From Rickettsiales bacterium (GTDB taxonomy: Bacteria > Pseudomonadota > Alphaproteobacteria > Rickettsiales > UBA998), in contig JAIEPI010000182.1 in NCBI GenBank assembly GCA_019749855.1, positions 1 to 16,598 of the forward strand: DNA of 16,598 bases, in the 5' to 3' direction. This document shows, one piece after another, positions 7,417 to 15,680 of this stretch; position 1 is the first letter of the stretch, and each line of letters begins with the position of its first letter. Both the position numbers and the translations under genes were made by a program. The notes beneath the pieces are model-generated. The model saw only the letters and a list, made by a program, of their open reading frames with translations. It did not search any database and was not told the DNA's origin.

Positions 7417-7785
7417 ATGGACACATTGAGCATTCCCGCATCGCCACTTCGCAGTCCGGATGCTGCTGAGCTGAAAACTCGGTTAAAACTCGAAGATCAG
7501 GGACAGCGAGCGGCTTCGCTCTCTAACAATGTTAATCACGCGCAGCTTGAAAAGACAGCGCAGGAATTTGAGGCAACCTTTCTATCGCAAATGATGGAGC
7601 ATATGTTTGAGGGCGTAAAAACCAATCCCCTCACGGGCGGTGGTGAAGCCGAAGATATTTATCAGTCGATGATGATTGATGAATACGGCAAGCTCATCGC
7701 ACGCGCGGGTGGTGTGGGCATCGCCAATCATGTGATTCAGCAATATGAAAAACAACAACCCAAACCAACTGAACCAACGGAGTAA
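7417..7785 (+). CDS. FlgJ-like rod-binding protein (CheL type)
   Basis: A 122-aa protein consisting of the rod-binding domain found at the N-terminus of FlgJ. Key features are KTAQEFEATFLSQMMEHMFE (about residues 47-66) and the DIYQSMMIDEYGKLIARAGG and VGIANHVIQQ segment (about 83-112). There is no C-terminal peptidoglycan hydrolase domain, as is usual for the short alphaproteobacterial proteins often called CheL or FlgJ. It probably acts as a scaffold or cap for rod assembly in the periplasm, with any muramidase encoded elsewhere. It follows flgI by 2 bp with its ribosome site inside the flgI end, implying translational coupling. The next gene begins 3 bp after the stop. Confidence 0.88.
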   Translation: MDTLSIPASPLRSPDAAELKTRLKLEDQGQRAASLSNNVNHAQLEKTAQEFEATFLSQMMEHMFEGVKTNPLTGGGEAEDIYQSMMIDEYGKLIARAGGVGIANHVIQQYEKQQPKPTEPTE

Positions 7786-7788
7786 GTC

Positions 7789-8340
7789 ATGCAAGCCTAT
7801 GAACTGGAAAGCGACGCACTGCCGGCCAATAATGATGATGACTTCGATACCGAAGCCTTCAACGCATTAGAAGATGACGATGTCGCTGACGCCGTGCTGA
7901 ACGCCCATCAGGCGACGGCTGATAGCGTCAATGTGGAAACCATCATCGTCCTCACGGCGCGGCTCGCGCAGGTACTAGCGGAGGAAGCGGATATGTTAGC
8001 CGATATGCGGATCGCCACCATCGATGCTTTGCAACGTGAGAAGCTGCTTCTGGCAGGCGCGCTGGCAAAACAGAAAAAACTGTTTGAACGCTTTCCACAC
8101 AAGCTGCACGACATTGATGAGGAAGAGCGCGAGCGGCTGGAGCAAATCATCGAGATTTTTGAGAGCGTGATGAAAGAAAACTATCGCCGCCTGCTCATTG
8201 CACGAGAAGTGAATCGCAAAGTGGTTGAAGCTATCGCCGAAGCCGTCAACGAGGCCTCAGCGCAAGCGCTCTACAACAACAAGGGCATGTCAGGTGCGGC
8301 CTATGAATCATTCTCCGTGAGCCTTGATAAACGTATTTAG
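7789..8340 (+). CDS. FlgN-like export chaperone candidate
   Basis: A 183-aa acidic, almost fully helical protein. The first ~48 residues are Asp/Glu-rich and probably disordered. From about residue 49 onward there are long amphipathic helices resembling FlgN: ARLAQVLAEEADMLADMRIA, IDALQREKLLLAGALAKQKK, then ENYRRLLIAREVNRKVVEAI, and a short end with SFSVSLDKRI. FlgN binds the C-termini of FlgK and FlgL in the cytosol and delivers them to the flagellar export gate. The gene sits 23 bp before flgK, exactly where flgN stands in many flagellar operons, and has GGAG 6 nt before its ATG. The family call rests on helix pattern, size and place rather than on strong motifs, since FlgN is poorly conserved. 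Confidence 0.68.
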   Translation: MQAYELESDALPANNDDDFDTEAFNALEDDDVADAVLNAHQATADSVNVETIIVLTARLAQVLAEEADMLADMRIATIDALQREKLLLAGALAKQKKLFERFPHKLHDIDEEERERLEQIIEIFESVMKENYRRLLIAREVNRKVVEAIAEAVNEASAQALYNNKGMSGAAYESFSVSLDKRI

Positions 8341-8363
8341 ATGACGCGCCACAGGAGCACTCC

Positions 8364-11105
8364 ATGAGCCTTACCCTTGCCCTCAATAACGCCCTGACCG
8401 GTCTGAATGCCAATCAGAAGGCGCTATCGGTTGTCTCAAACAACATCGCCAATGCGAACACTGAGGGCTATTCACGGCAAATTGTCCAACAGTCAGCCCT
8501 CTACATTGGTACCGTTGGCTCAGGTGTGCGGATCGAGGACATCACTCGTAATGTCGATAAATATCTGCAGCGCTCCCTGATTAGTCAGTCATCTGAAGTT
8601 GGTCAGGCCGATGCTATTAATATTTATCATGAGCGTATACAGGTGTTGCTGGGAAAGCCAGGCGCCAATAATTCGATTGATGAATATATTGGTGAATTTT
8701 TCAGCTCCATCCAATCGCTTGCCGATTCCCCTGAGCGTATTTCTTTCCGTGAGAATGCGGTCAATTCCGGTGTGGTTCTCTCTCGGGAAATTTCAAGCCT
8801 TGCAGAAGGTCTGGAAGATCTGCGCCTGCAAACCGATCAGGACATCAAGGAGGGGATCCGTGCTGTTAATCTTGAGCTGCAAACAATCGACTCCCTCAAT
8901 ATTGCGATTAACAATGCGGTAGCAATCGGAAATCCAACCGCTGGCTTGATGGATCAAATGGATCTGGCACTGGATAAAATCTCTGATTATATGGAGATTT
9001 CAACGTACACCCAGCCCAATGGCTCCATTTATGTCTATTCAGGCAGCGGCATTCCATTGGTAGATGATAGCCTCTATCAAATTCGCTACCGTCCGGCGAG
9101 TGGCATTGAGAGCTTTATTGAGGATCGCGATTTCAGCGCCATTGAATCGGTGCGAATTAATGAAAATGGCACTGACAGCAATGACAAAACAGTGATTTTC
9201 AGCGCGGGTAATAATGAAAATGTGGTCAGCAACATTACCAGTGGGCGTTTGCTTGGTCTTCAGCAATTGCGAGACAAAATTATTCCCGATATTCTCTTAC
9301 AGCTGGATAATATTGCCTCGGTAGTGCGCGATACATTCAATGCTATTCATAATGATGGCTCCAGTTATCCTGGTACGGATGAACTGACCGGCACGCGCAG
9401 CGTTCTGGCATCAGATAGAAGTGACTGGAAGGGCACCGTGCGGATTGCAGCGCTGGATGGCGAAGGAAAACCCATTACCTCACCCTATAATGATGAAAGC
9501 TATACCGGCATTCGCCCTCTTGATCTCGACCTGACATTTTTAGAAAGTGGATTTGGCAAGGGTCAACCCACTGTGCAAACCATTGTGGATGAAATCAATA
9601 ATCATTTTTATCCGCCTCCTGTTAAATCACAGGTGGGCAATCTGAATAACATTCAGCTTGTTTCAAATAGCACCACCATCCCCAATATACCGCCGCAATT
9701 TACCTTTGATTTTGATCTGGATAATATCTCCAAGACCAGCTCACAATTTTTTGTCACCAACGTACAGGTGTTTGATGACAGCACCATTCCAGCGAACATC
9801 ACCAATGTTTCTGCCGCAACACGGCCACTGGTGACGCTCGATGTTGGCGCGGAATATACGACCACCGCAGGTAGCGGTCAGGTACGCGTTAATGCCGTGG
9901 CGCATGGGCTGAAGGACGGCGGTATTGTGTATCTCTCAAATCCGGGCGGTGCGGTGGATGGCATCGCGGCCGCCACCCTCACCGGCTTTTTTACCGTAAC
10001 GAATGCGACGACCGATTATTTTGAAGTCATCACCACGGGCGCTGCCACTGCAGGCGGTGTGCAGGCAGCCATCACGCCTGGTGTTACAGCAACGCCTAAA
10101 TGGGATGAGATTGCCGCCGGTGACAGACGGCGCACACGTGACAATGGAACGATCACGGTTGATTTTACTGCCAACACCGCGGCAGGCTATTATGATATTG
10201 TGCTTGATGTCGGCGTGTATGATGGCACAACGGCGCCAGAACTCACCCCGACCAGCCAGATCACGTATCGCATCTTTAATAATACCACCAATTTGTTGAA
10301 TGATCGTTACAACAGCACCGCGCAGACGGGTAACGGCACGCGCGTTGTTGGCAGCACATCACAGCCCTCACTGATTGCAAAACTTGTCGATGAAAAAGGT
10401 GTGGAACTGGCTAAAACGAATGGCGTCTATGAAGACCGTCCTTCATTCCTTAAGCTCGAAACATTCAATCCCGTGCATACCGTTGCACTTGATGAGCTGG
10501 ATAGTCAGCAGCTGGGTATCACGACAACAGTTCCCACCAGCGCCGGAACAAACCGCGGATTCTCGCACTATTTTGAACTGAATAACTTCTTTGAAAGCAA
10601 TATTCCCACCACGACCGGCGACACCAAAAAGAACAGCGCCATCAATTTAAAGGTGGAAGATCGCTTCTCAACAAATGCCAACCTTGTATCGTTGGGCACG
10701 CTTGCAAAGACTCCAGCGCCCACTGACCCTGACGCAGAAGCGCAATATACCTATGAGCGAAATATCGCCAGTAACGACGTGGTTCAGCGTCTCGCCAGAC
10801 TGGGACTTACCGAGCTGAGTTTTGATGCAGCAGGTGGGCTGGCCAGCGCTACCCAGACCATCAGCGGCTATTCAGCAGAAATTTTGGGCTTTGTCGCATC
10901 AAACGCAACGCAGGCCGACTCGAATTTCAATGATAGCCTCACCATTAAAACCGGTTTTGAAGAGCGCCTTGATTCACTCAAAGGGGTCAATATCGACGAA
11001 GAGCTTGCCAATACTATTCTCTATCAGAATGCTTACACGGCATCGGCGCGTATTGTGTCGATTGTCGATGAGCTATTCCAAACATTGATCGGCCTGGGAC
11101 AATAA
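8364..11105 (+). CDS. flgK: Hook-filament junction protein FlgK (HAP1), very large
   Basis: FlgK forms the first junction ring between hook and filament. The N-terminus has the rod/hook-type motif LNANQKALSVVSNNIANANT followed by EGYSRQIV, and the C-terminus the matching helix GVNIDEELANTILYQNAYTA then SARIVSIVDELFQTLIGLG. The N-terminal helical D1 region (about 80-330) is typical. At 913 aa it is much longer than the ~550 aa of enteric FlgK. Extra sequence lies about residues 345-790 and includes a beta-rich module at 506-570 (VRVNAVAHGLKDGGIVYL... LTGFFTVTNATTDYFEVITT) that resembles one in FlgE. AGGAG lies 6 nt before the ATG. It is followed by flgL after 20 bp. Confidence 0.95.
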   Translation: MSLTLALNNALTGLNANQKALSVVSNNIANANTEGYSRQIVQQSALYIGTVGSGVRIEDITRNVDKYLQRSLISQSSEVGQADAINIYHERIQVLLGKPGANNSIDEYIGEFFSSIQSLADSPERISFRENAVNSGVVLSREISSLAEGLEDLRLQTDQDIKEGIRAVNLELQTIDSLNIAINNAVAIGNPTAGLMDQMDLALDKISDYMEISTYTQPNGSIYVYSGSGIPLVDDSLYQIRYRPASGIESFIEDRDFSAIESVRINENGTDSNDKTVIFSAGNNENVVSNITSGRLLGLQQLRDKIIPDILLQLDNIASVVRDTFNAIHNDGSSYPGTDELTGTRSVLASDRSDWKGTVRIAALDGEGKPITSPYNDESYTGIRPLDLDLTFLESGFGKGQPTVQTIVDEINNHFYPPPVKSQVGNLNNIQLVSNSTTIPNIPPQFTFDFDLDNISKTSSQFFVTNVQVFDDSTIPANITNVSAATRPLVTLDVGAEYTTTAGSGQVRVNAVAHGLKDGGIVYLSNPGGAVDGIAAATLTGFFTVTNATTDYFEVITTGAATAGGVQAAITPGVTATPKWDEIAAGDRRRTRDNGTITVDFTANTAAGYYDIVLDVGVYDGTTAPELTPTSQITYRIFNNTTNLLNDRYNSTAQTGNGTRVVGSTSQPSLIAKLVDEKGVELAKTNGVYEDRPSFLKLETFNPVHTVALDELDSQQLGITTTVPTSAGTNRGFSHYFELNNFFESNIPTTTGDTKKNSAINLKVEDRFSTNANLVSLGTLAKTPAPTDPDAEAQYTYERNIASNDVVQRLARLGLTELSFDAAGGLASATQTISGYSAEILGFVASNATQADSNFNDSLTIKTGFEERLDSLKGVNIDEELANTILYQNAYTASARIVSIVDELFQTLIGLGQ

Positions 11106-11125
11106 CAAGATTATAGCGAGGATTT

Positions 11126-12040
11126 ATGCCAACCATTACACGTATCAGTAACTTCGCGGTTCATCAGCGCAGTCTTTCTGATTTCAACTCCGTACAGACG
11201 CGCCTTGTGGATTTGCAGGGGCAAATTTCCAGCGGCATTAAAGCGCAGGATTTTAAAGGTCTCAACGGACAGGTTGAGCAATTCACCAATCTTGAACAAG
11301 CGAAACGTAAAGCGCAGCTTTATCAGGACAATAATGCAGAGGCGATCAGTCGCTTTCAGACGACACGTAATGCGGTCAGCAGCAGCATTGATGTGATCAA
11401 TGATATTGAAAATTATATCGTGTTGAGACGTAACCCTGCGAATGCAGAAAATATTGCGTTTCAGGAGCAGACCAAAAGCCTGCGAACGGCGTTGGTTAAA
11501 GAATTAAACACCAATTTTGGTGGCCGCTATCTGTTTGGTGGCACGCGTAGTGATACGCCACCAGTGATCGCCGACCCAACACCGGAAGCGTATGTCCCAG
11601 GCGTACCAGACACCGCTTATTATCAGGGGGCGCAGGAAAACATTTCACTGCGACCGGAAGATAATTATCAACTCGAATTTAACGTGCGAGCCGACGACCC
11701 GGGATTTCAAAAGATATTCAGCGCCATCTCGCTCGTTCTGGAAGCGGATACGGCCAAAGACGATGATCGCATTGCTCAGGCCCTCGATTTACTACAAGTG
11801 GGGAAAGAAGAAGTGATTAATCTGCAAACGCGCCTTGATGCAAATATCGTCGATTTGGAGAATATCAACGAGAGTCACAACTCAACTTATCTGTACTTAA
11901 AGGGCGTGACGGAGGATATTGCCAATACTGATATTGTCGAGGCCTCAACACAGCTGTCGCTTGATCAAACCATTCTCTCCGCCAGTTATCAGGCATTCGC
12001 GACGGTAAACCGCCTACGTCTTCTTGATTACCTGAATTAA
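11126..12040 (+). CDS. flgL: Hook-filament junction protein FlgL (HAP3)
   Basis: FlgL forms the second junction layer, on which flagellin polymerises. It is flagellin-like: an N-terminal coiled-coil helix with RLVDLQGQISSGIKAQDFKG (about residues 27-46), then ATR-type helices and the TNFGGRYLFGGTRSDTPPV segment (about 129-147) typical of FlgL. The C-terminal helix contains DIVEASTQLSLDQTILSASY followed by QAFATVNRLRLLDYL. Length 304 aa is usual for the family. GAGG precedes the ATG. It sits 20 bp after flgK, and fliW follows after 62 bp with no promoter or terminator that I can recognise between them. Confidence 0.94.
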   Translation: MPTITRISNFAVHQRSLSDFNSVQTRLVDLQGQISSGIKAQDFKGLNGQVEQFTNLEQAKRKAQLYQDNNAEAISRFQTTRNAVSSSIDVINDIENYIVLRRNPANAENIAFQEQTKSLRTALVKELNTNFGGRYLFGGTRSDTPPVIADPTPEAYVPGVPDTAYYQGAQENISLRPEDNYQLEFNVRADDPGFQKIFSAISLVLEADTAKDDDRIAQALDLLQVGKEEVINLQTRLDANIVDLENINESHNSTYLYLKGVTEDIANTDIVEASTQLSLDQTILSASYQAFATVNRLRLLDYLN

Positions 12041-12102
12041 AATGGGGATGACTAACATCTTGTTAAATTCTCTTCGCTAAGTTAACTATAAGGAGACGAA
12101 CC

Positions 12103-12636
12103 ATGAATGAACTCCAAATGGCTATCGCACAGGACACCAACGGATTAGTTGCCTCACAGTTGCTGGAAACGGCAACCATGCAAGAAGGTATGCTCATTAA
12201 AAGCCGTTTTGGTGAAGTCCCCCTCACGCTTGATAAACCGCTAACAGTGAGCAAGGGCCTTCTTGGTTTTGCTGGCATGACACAATTTTGTCTGCTCGAA
12301 TTTCCAGTGAAGAAATTCCAGCGCTTCCAGTTACTGCAGTCACTGGAAGATGAGAGCTTGTCTTTCATTGTTATGCCGCTGTCGTTTGTGAATCCCATTA
12401 TTGAACGTGATGATTTGAGTGGCGCCATTAAGGAGCTGGGTATTGGTGAACAGAATGCGTCCTTACAGTTGATTGTATCGGTTCATCGCTCTGAACAAAT
12501 TGTTCGCCTCTCAGTGAATGCACGAGCGCCACTGGTCATCGATATGTCAGAGCGCCAAGCGTCTCAGTATGTTTTTCCAAGCAATAAATACAAAATCCAA
12601 CATTTCATCAGTGCCGAAACCAACGATAAAGTGTGA
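12103..12636 (+). CDS. fliW: Flagellar assembly factor FliW
   Basis: FliW binds flagellin and, in Bacillus and Campylobacter, also binds the RNA-binding repressor CsrA, so flagellin translation tracks filament export. Family marks here are TVSKGLLGFAGMTQFCLLEF (about residues 48-67), a central LVIVxPxx-like strand (DESLSFIVMPLSFVNP, about 83-98) and the C-terminal SVNARAPLVIDMSERQASQY then VFPSNKY. Length 177 aa is slightly above the usual 130-160 because of a ~25-aa N-terminal extension. TAAGGAG lies 7 nt before the ATG. FliW is not the usual flagellin regulator of well-studied Alphaproteobacteria, which use FlaF/FlbT. No csrA follows, although that is its common partner position. Confidence 0.9.
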   Translation: MNELQMAIAQDTNGLVASQLLETATMQEGMLIKSRFGEVPLTLDKPLTVSKGLLGFAGMTQFCLLEFPVKKFQRFQLLQSLEDESLSFIVMPLSFVNPIIERDDLSGAIKELGIGEQNASLQLIVSVHRSEQIVRLSVNARAPLVIDMSERQASQYVFPSNKYKIQHFISAETNDKV

Positions 12637-12664
12637 TGATTGAGTCACCCACAAAGAGGCTACT

Positions 12665-14305
12665 ATGGCTACTCAAGCAGCACGCATGACGGCGAATGAT
12701 CCAATGGAGAGGCAGTATCTGCAGGCAGAGCAGCTGCTGAACAGCGGTCAGTTGAAAGACGCAGCAGCCCTGTGTGAGCAGATGCTCAACGCAAATCCCA
12801 TGTATCATCGTGGTTACTTCTTACTGAGCCGCTTATTCAGCAGCGTGGGTAACACGGATAAATCACTCGAATATATTGATAAGGCTATTACCTACGCACC
12901 ACAGGAAGAGGCACTTTATTTTTACCTGCGCGGCAATGGAAATTTATTGAAAGATCATTTGGAAGAAGCCGAGGCAGACTTTTTAAAAGCTCTGAGCATT
13001 GATCGAAAAATGGCGTTGGCGACACTGCTTCTAGGCACAACCTACATCAAGATGAATCGCCTCGATGAAGCGGAAAAAAAGCTTCTGAGTGCGCGCAGCA
13101 TGGGACTTCGCAACGAGGCGACTGAACAGCTGGGCATCCTCTATCAAAGTCAGGGTGAACTGAAAAAAGCACTTGATGCATTTGATGCGCTCATTGCGAT
13201 GATGCCTGACTATGCCAGTGCCTATCAGCAACGCGCTGGCACACATGCGATCATGAAAAGTTGGGACATGGTGGTAGCGGACGCGCGCAAGGCCATTCAA
13301 TTGAATGCCGAACCGTCTGTACCTTACTATATGCTCGGACTCGGCCTTTACCATGAAAAGAAATATGCGGACGCAGCCGTCGCGTGTGAACAAGCGGTCA
13401 ATCTTGATCAGAATCATCGCAAAAGTTGGGACTTGCTGGCATTAGCGTTGCAACGTGCCGGTCAATTGGATCACGCGGTCACCTGCCTGAAAATGATTAT
13501 CGAACGCTATCCGGATGATGTGAATGTGTATCGCAGTCTGGCTCCCCTGCTGATGGGCATGGAGCGTAAAGAAGAGGCGGTTGAATATCTGGATAAAGGA
13601 CTGACGCTTTTTCCTGATGATGGCATATTGAGCCACTTTAAAGCTTCATTTGACACCGTCAGTATTGACACGGCGAGTGAGAATTACGTGCGTGATCTGT
13701 TTGATGGATACGCCGAGGAATTTGATTACCAGCTTCAGAATGTGCTGGACTACCGCACGCCACAATTACTGGCCGATGCTTTACGTGCGGTATTGAAGCG
13801 CAATCCTTACAAAAACCCTCTGCTGCGTATGCTGGACATTGGCTGCGGCACAGGACTTGGCGGCGTGGCAATGCAGGATATTACCTCCTACCGAGTTGGG
13901 ATTGATATCTCATCCAACATGGTACAAAAAACGCGCGAGCGAGGAATCTATGGTCGCGTCGAGGAATCGGAGATCACTAAATTCTATGCGCAAGAACAAG
14001 AGACTTATGACGTTGTGTATGCAGCGGATGTTTATGTCTATATTGGCAATATTGAAAGTAATTTCGCAGGTGCTCACAAAGTGCTGGTTGACGGAGGCTA
14101 TTACGTATTCTCTGTTGAACGTGACGATGCAGCGCCGCAAGGTTTTATCCTGAGAGCATCAGGGCGATTTGCTCATGCGCGCTCTTATATTGAAAGGCTA
14201 GCCGTGCAGTATGGCTTTACCATTGAGTCGATCACTGAGGCCGGTATCCGCAAGGAGCGTGGCACGTTCCTTGATGGCTATTTGGTCGTTCTCAAGAAAT
14301 CATGA
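12665..14305 (+). CDS. TPR-repeat protein fused to class I SAM methyltransferase
   Basis: A 546-aa fusion. Residues about 17-325 are tandem TPR-like helix pairs (for example AEQLLNSGQLKDAAALCEQM and ALQRAGQLDHAVTCLKMIIE), a protein-binding platform. Residues about 340-545 are a class I methyltransferase of the predicted TPR-methyltransferase group (COG4976-like). The linker reads ENYVRDLFDGYAEEFDYQLQ, the SAM-binding motif I is LDIGCGTGLGG at 390-400, an acidic strand-2 end is VGIDIS at 411-416, and motif IV-like DVVYAADVYVYI is at 449-460. The substrate cannot be read from sequence. Its place between fliW and the flagellin methylase gene suggests it modifies flagellin or a flagellin glycan, or acts as a flagellar factor. 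It has AAAGAGG 5 nt before the ATG and follows fliW by 28 bp. The gene after it starts 12 bp beyond its stop. Confidence 0.88.
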   Translation: MATQAARMTANDPMERQYLQAEQLLNSGQLKDAAALCEQMLNANPMYHRGYFLLSRLFSSVGNTDKSLEYIDKAITYAPQEEALYFYLRGNGNLLKDHLEEAEADFLKALSIDRKMALATLLLGTTYIKMNRLDEAEKKLLSARSMGLRNEATEQLGILYQSQGELKKALDAFDALIAMMPDYASAYQQRAGTHAIMKSWDMVVADARKAIQLNAEPSVPYYMLGLGLYHEKKYADAAVACEQAVNLDQNHRKSWDLLALALQRAGQLDHAVTCLKMIIERYPDDVNVYRSLAPLLMGMERKEEAVEYLDKGLTLFPDDGILSHFKASFDTVSIDTASENYVRDLFDGYAEEFDYQLQNVLDYRTPQLLADALRAVLKRNPYKNPLLRMLDIGCGTGLGGVAMQDITSYRVGIDISSNMVQKTRERGIYGRVEESEITKFYAQEQETYDVVYAADVYVYIGNIESNFAGAHKVLVDGGYYVFSVERDDAAPQGFILRASGRFAHARSYIERLAVQYGFTIESITEAGIRKERGTFLDGYLVVLKKS

Positions 14306-14317
14306 GGACCTAGCCGC

Positions 14318-15553
14318 ATGATCGCCATTCAGACCAGCAGTTTCCTCAAAGAATTTCAATGCTTAGCCGATCGCTGCGAGGATACGTGCTGCAAAGGCTG
14401 GGGCATGCAGCTTGACCGCACCACCAAGCAGAAATACGAGCGTGAAGCGCCTGAATTGCTGGCAGCCGTCGATACAGGCGAAGCCGAATGGATTATGAAG
14501 CGTGATCCACAGACTGATTATTGTGTAAAGTTTGATCAGGGTATTTGCAGTGTTCATCGTGATTATGGCACCAGCTTTTTAGGCGATGCCTGCCATTTTT
14601 ATCCGCGCATCACCCGCCAACTCGGCTCAGAACTCACCAGCATGACAGCCTCCCTCTCCTGCCCTGAAGTTACCCGTCTGGCTTTGTTTGGTGAACAATC
14701 CGTTGGCTGGGAGGTGGCGGAGACAGACCGCGTTCCCGATTCACTCACCAGTTACCTGATTGAAGGCTTAAGCACCGAGCAAGCCTGGTCTGTGCATCAG
14801 GCTTTTTTGACCGCTACTTACGCTACAACACAAACGATTGAACAGACGCTGGCACGCATTATCTCTGTGTCTTTTTCGCTGCATGCACTGCCAGTGACCA
14901 GTTGGCCTGAGGCAGTTTCATTTTACCTCAAAAATGCGAGTCAGCGCCTGCCCGTTCCTGATTCCGATCCAGCGGATCCGTTTAATCTTTTGCACATGAT
15001 GTACGGGCTGGTACGTGCGGCCAAACCCTCGGCGCGCCCACGCCTTGATGACACGCTGAGTGACATGGCGCAGGCATTGGAAGTCACCATTGATAGCGCA
15101 ACCAGCAACATGACATTAAGTGATAGCAGCGTGATGTGCTGGCAATATGCGCTTCTCCACTGGCAAGGCGCGCCGGCACAGCAGGCTGACCGTCCCCTGC
15201 GACGCTGGCTACAGGCGCAGCTCACGATGATGCTTTTTCCGTTTGCTGGCATTGGCTCCCAACTGGCAGAGCGCGTCACATTGCTTGCATTGCGATTCGC
15301 GGTGACGCGTCAGGCGCTGATCTGTGCCGCCGCGTTGCAACGCGCACCGATTGAGCCACCGCAGCTCGTTCGCATTGTACAAAGCCTCTCCCGTTTTCTT
15401 GATCATCTGGCTGACCCAACGCTCTCGCTCGACATTTGCCGCGAGACTGGCTGGCTGCGTGAATCCCGCCTGCGCGCCCTTATTGGCGACGGCACGTCCC
15501 CCATTCCCTCTGCTGCAACCTTACCAAGCCGTCATCCCGAAAAGATGGGATGA
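14318..15553 (+). CDS. fliB: Flagellin lysine N-methylase FliB
   Basis: FliB methylates surface lysines of flagellin at the epsilon-amino group using SAM. In Salmonella it is a cysteine-rich [4Fe-4S] protein. The 411-aa product has the family cysteine pattern: C15, C20, C24, C25 in QCLADRCEDTCCKGWGMQLD, C69 and C77 in CVKFDQGICSVHRDYG, C92 in GDACHFYPRI, and C115 in ASLSCPEV. The remaining helical ~290 residues are poorly conserved, which is normal. The full cysteine set and normal length suggest an active enzyme. GAGGA overlaps the end of the preceding gene and lies about 9 nt before the ATG. It stands directly upstream of flagellin, as in enteric bacteria. The last residues and stop codon are formed by an inverted repeat (15531-15554). 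Confidence 0.9.
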   Translation: MIAIQTSSFLKEFQCLADRCEDTCCKGWGMQLDRTTKQKYEREAPELLAAVDTGEAEWIMKRDPQTDYCVKFDQGICSVHRDYGTSFLGDACHFYPRITRQLGSELTSMTASLSCPEVTRLALFGEQSVGWEVAETDRVPDSLTSYLIEGLSTEQAWSVHQAFLTATYATTQTIEQTLARIISVSFSLHALPVTSWPEAVSFYLKNASQRLPVPDSDPADPFNLLHMMYGLVRAAKPSARPRLDDTLSDMAQALEVTIDSATSNMTLSDSSVMCWQYALLHWQGAPAQQADRPLRRWLQAQLTMMLFPFAGIGSQLAERVTLLALRFAVTRQALICAAALQRAPIEPPQLVRIVQSLSRFLDHLADPTLSLDICRETGWLRESRLRALIGDGTSPIPSAATLPSRHPEKMG

Positions 15554-15554
15554 C
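15531..15554. repeat. Inverted repeat spanning the fliB stop codon
   Basis: GTCATCCC at 15531-15538 pairs with GGGATGAC at 15547-15554 around an 8-nt loop, with the fliB TGA at 15551-15553 inside the right arm. No T-run follows, so it is a poor terminator. The GTCATCCC...GGGATGAC core resembles short palindromic elements that are dispersed in many proteobacterial genomes. Only one copy is visible here. Confidence 0.6.
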
Positions 15555-15595
15555 AGCCTGATGAATTCGCAGTATAAGGAATAGGTAAATAGACT

Positions 15596-15626
15596 AAAAA
15601 ATCATCGATTTTTTTGATCTTTTTTT
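15596..15626 (+). terminator. Weak AT-rich terminator-like hairpin after fliB
   Basis: AAAAAATC (15596-15603) can pair with GATTTTTT (15607-15614) around a 3-nt loop, followed by GATC and a second run of seven T. The stem has only one G-C pair, so stability is doubtful, but it is the first T-rich hairpin after fliB. It may end the long flgI-fliB transcript partly. Confidence 0.35.
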
Positions 15627-15643
15627 CTATTTATCTTCTGGCA

Positions 15644-15658
15644 TTAACGTTAATTTAA
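15644..15658. promoter_or_regulatory. CtrA-type box (TTAA-N7-TTAA) upstream of flagellin
   Basis: TTAACGTTAATTTAA is an exact match to the CtrA consensus TTAA-N7-TTAA, followed by C as in many sites. It lies about 95-110 bp before the flagellin ATG. CtrA controls early flagellar genes in Caulobacter and motility in many other alphaproteobacteria. The surrounding DNA is AT-rich, so chance occurrence is possible. I find no sigma-54 GG-N10-GC promoter in this gap. Confidence 0.5.
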
Positions 15659-15680
15659 CTTTTAGCGTTGATACTGGGAA

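Noticed and set aside
12063..12085. Two TTAA motifs before fliW as a CtrA box
   Set aside because: The half-sites are about 15 bp apart rather than 7, so this is not a CtrA site.
12637..12664. Hidden csrA after fliW
   Set aside because: The gap is only 28 bp and the next gene begins with its own ribosome site; csrA needs about 180 bp.
15641..15660. TGGCATT as a sigma-54 -24 element before flagellin
   Set aside because: The position 10 bp after GG is AA rather than GC, so the essential -12 element is missing.
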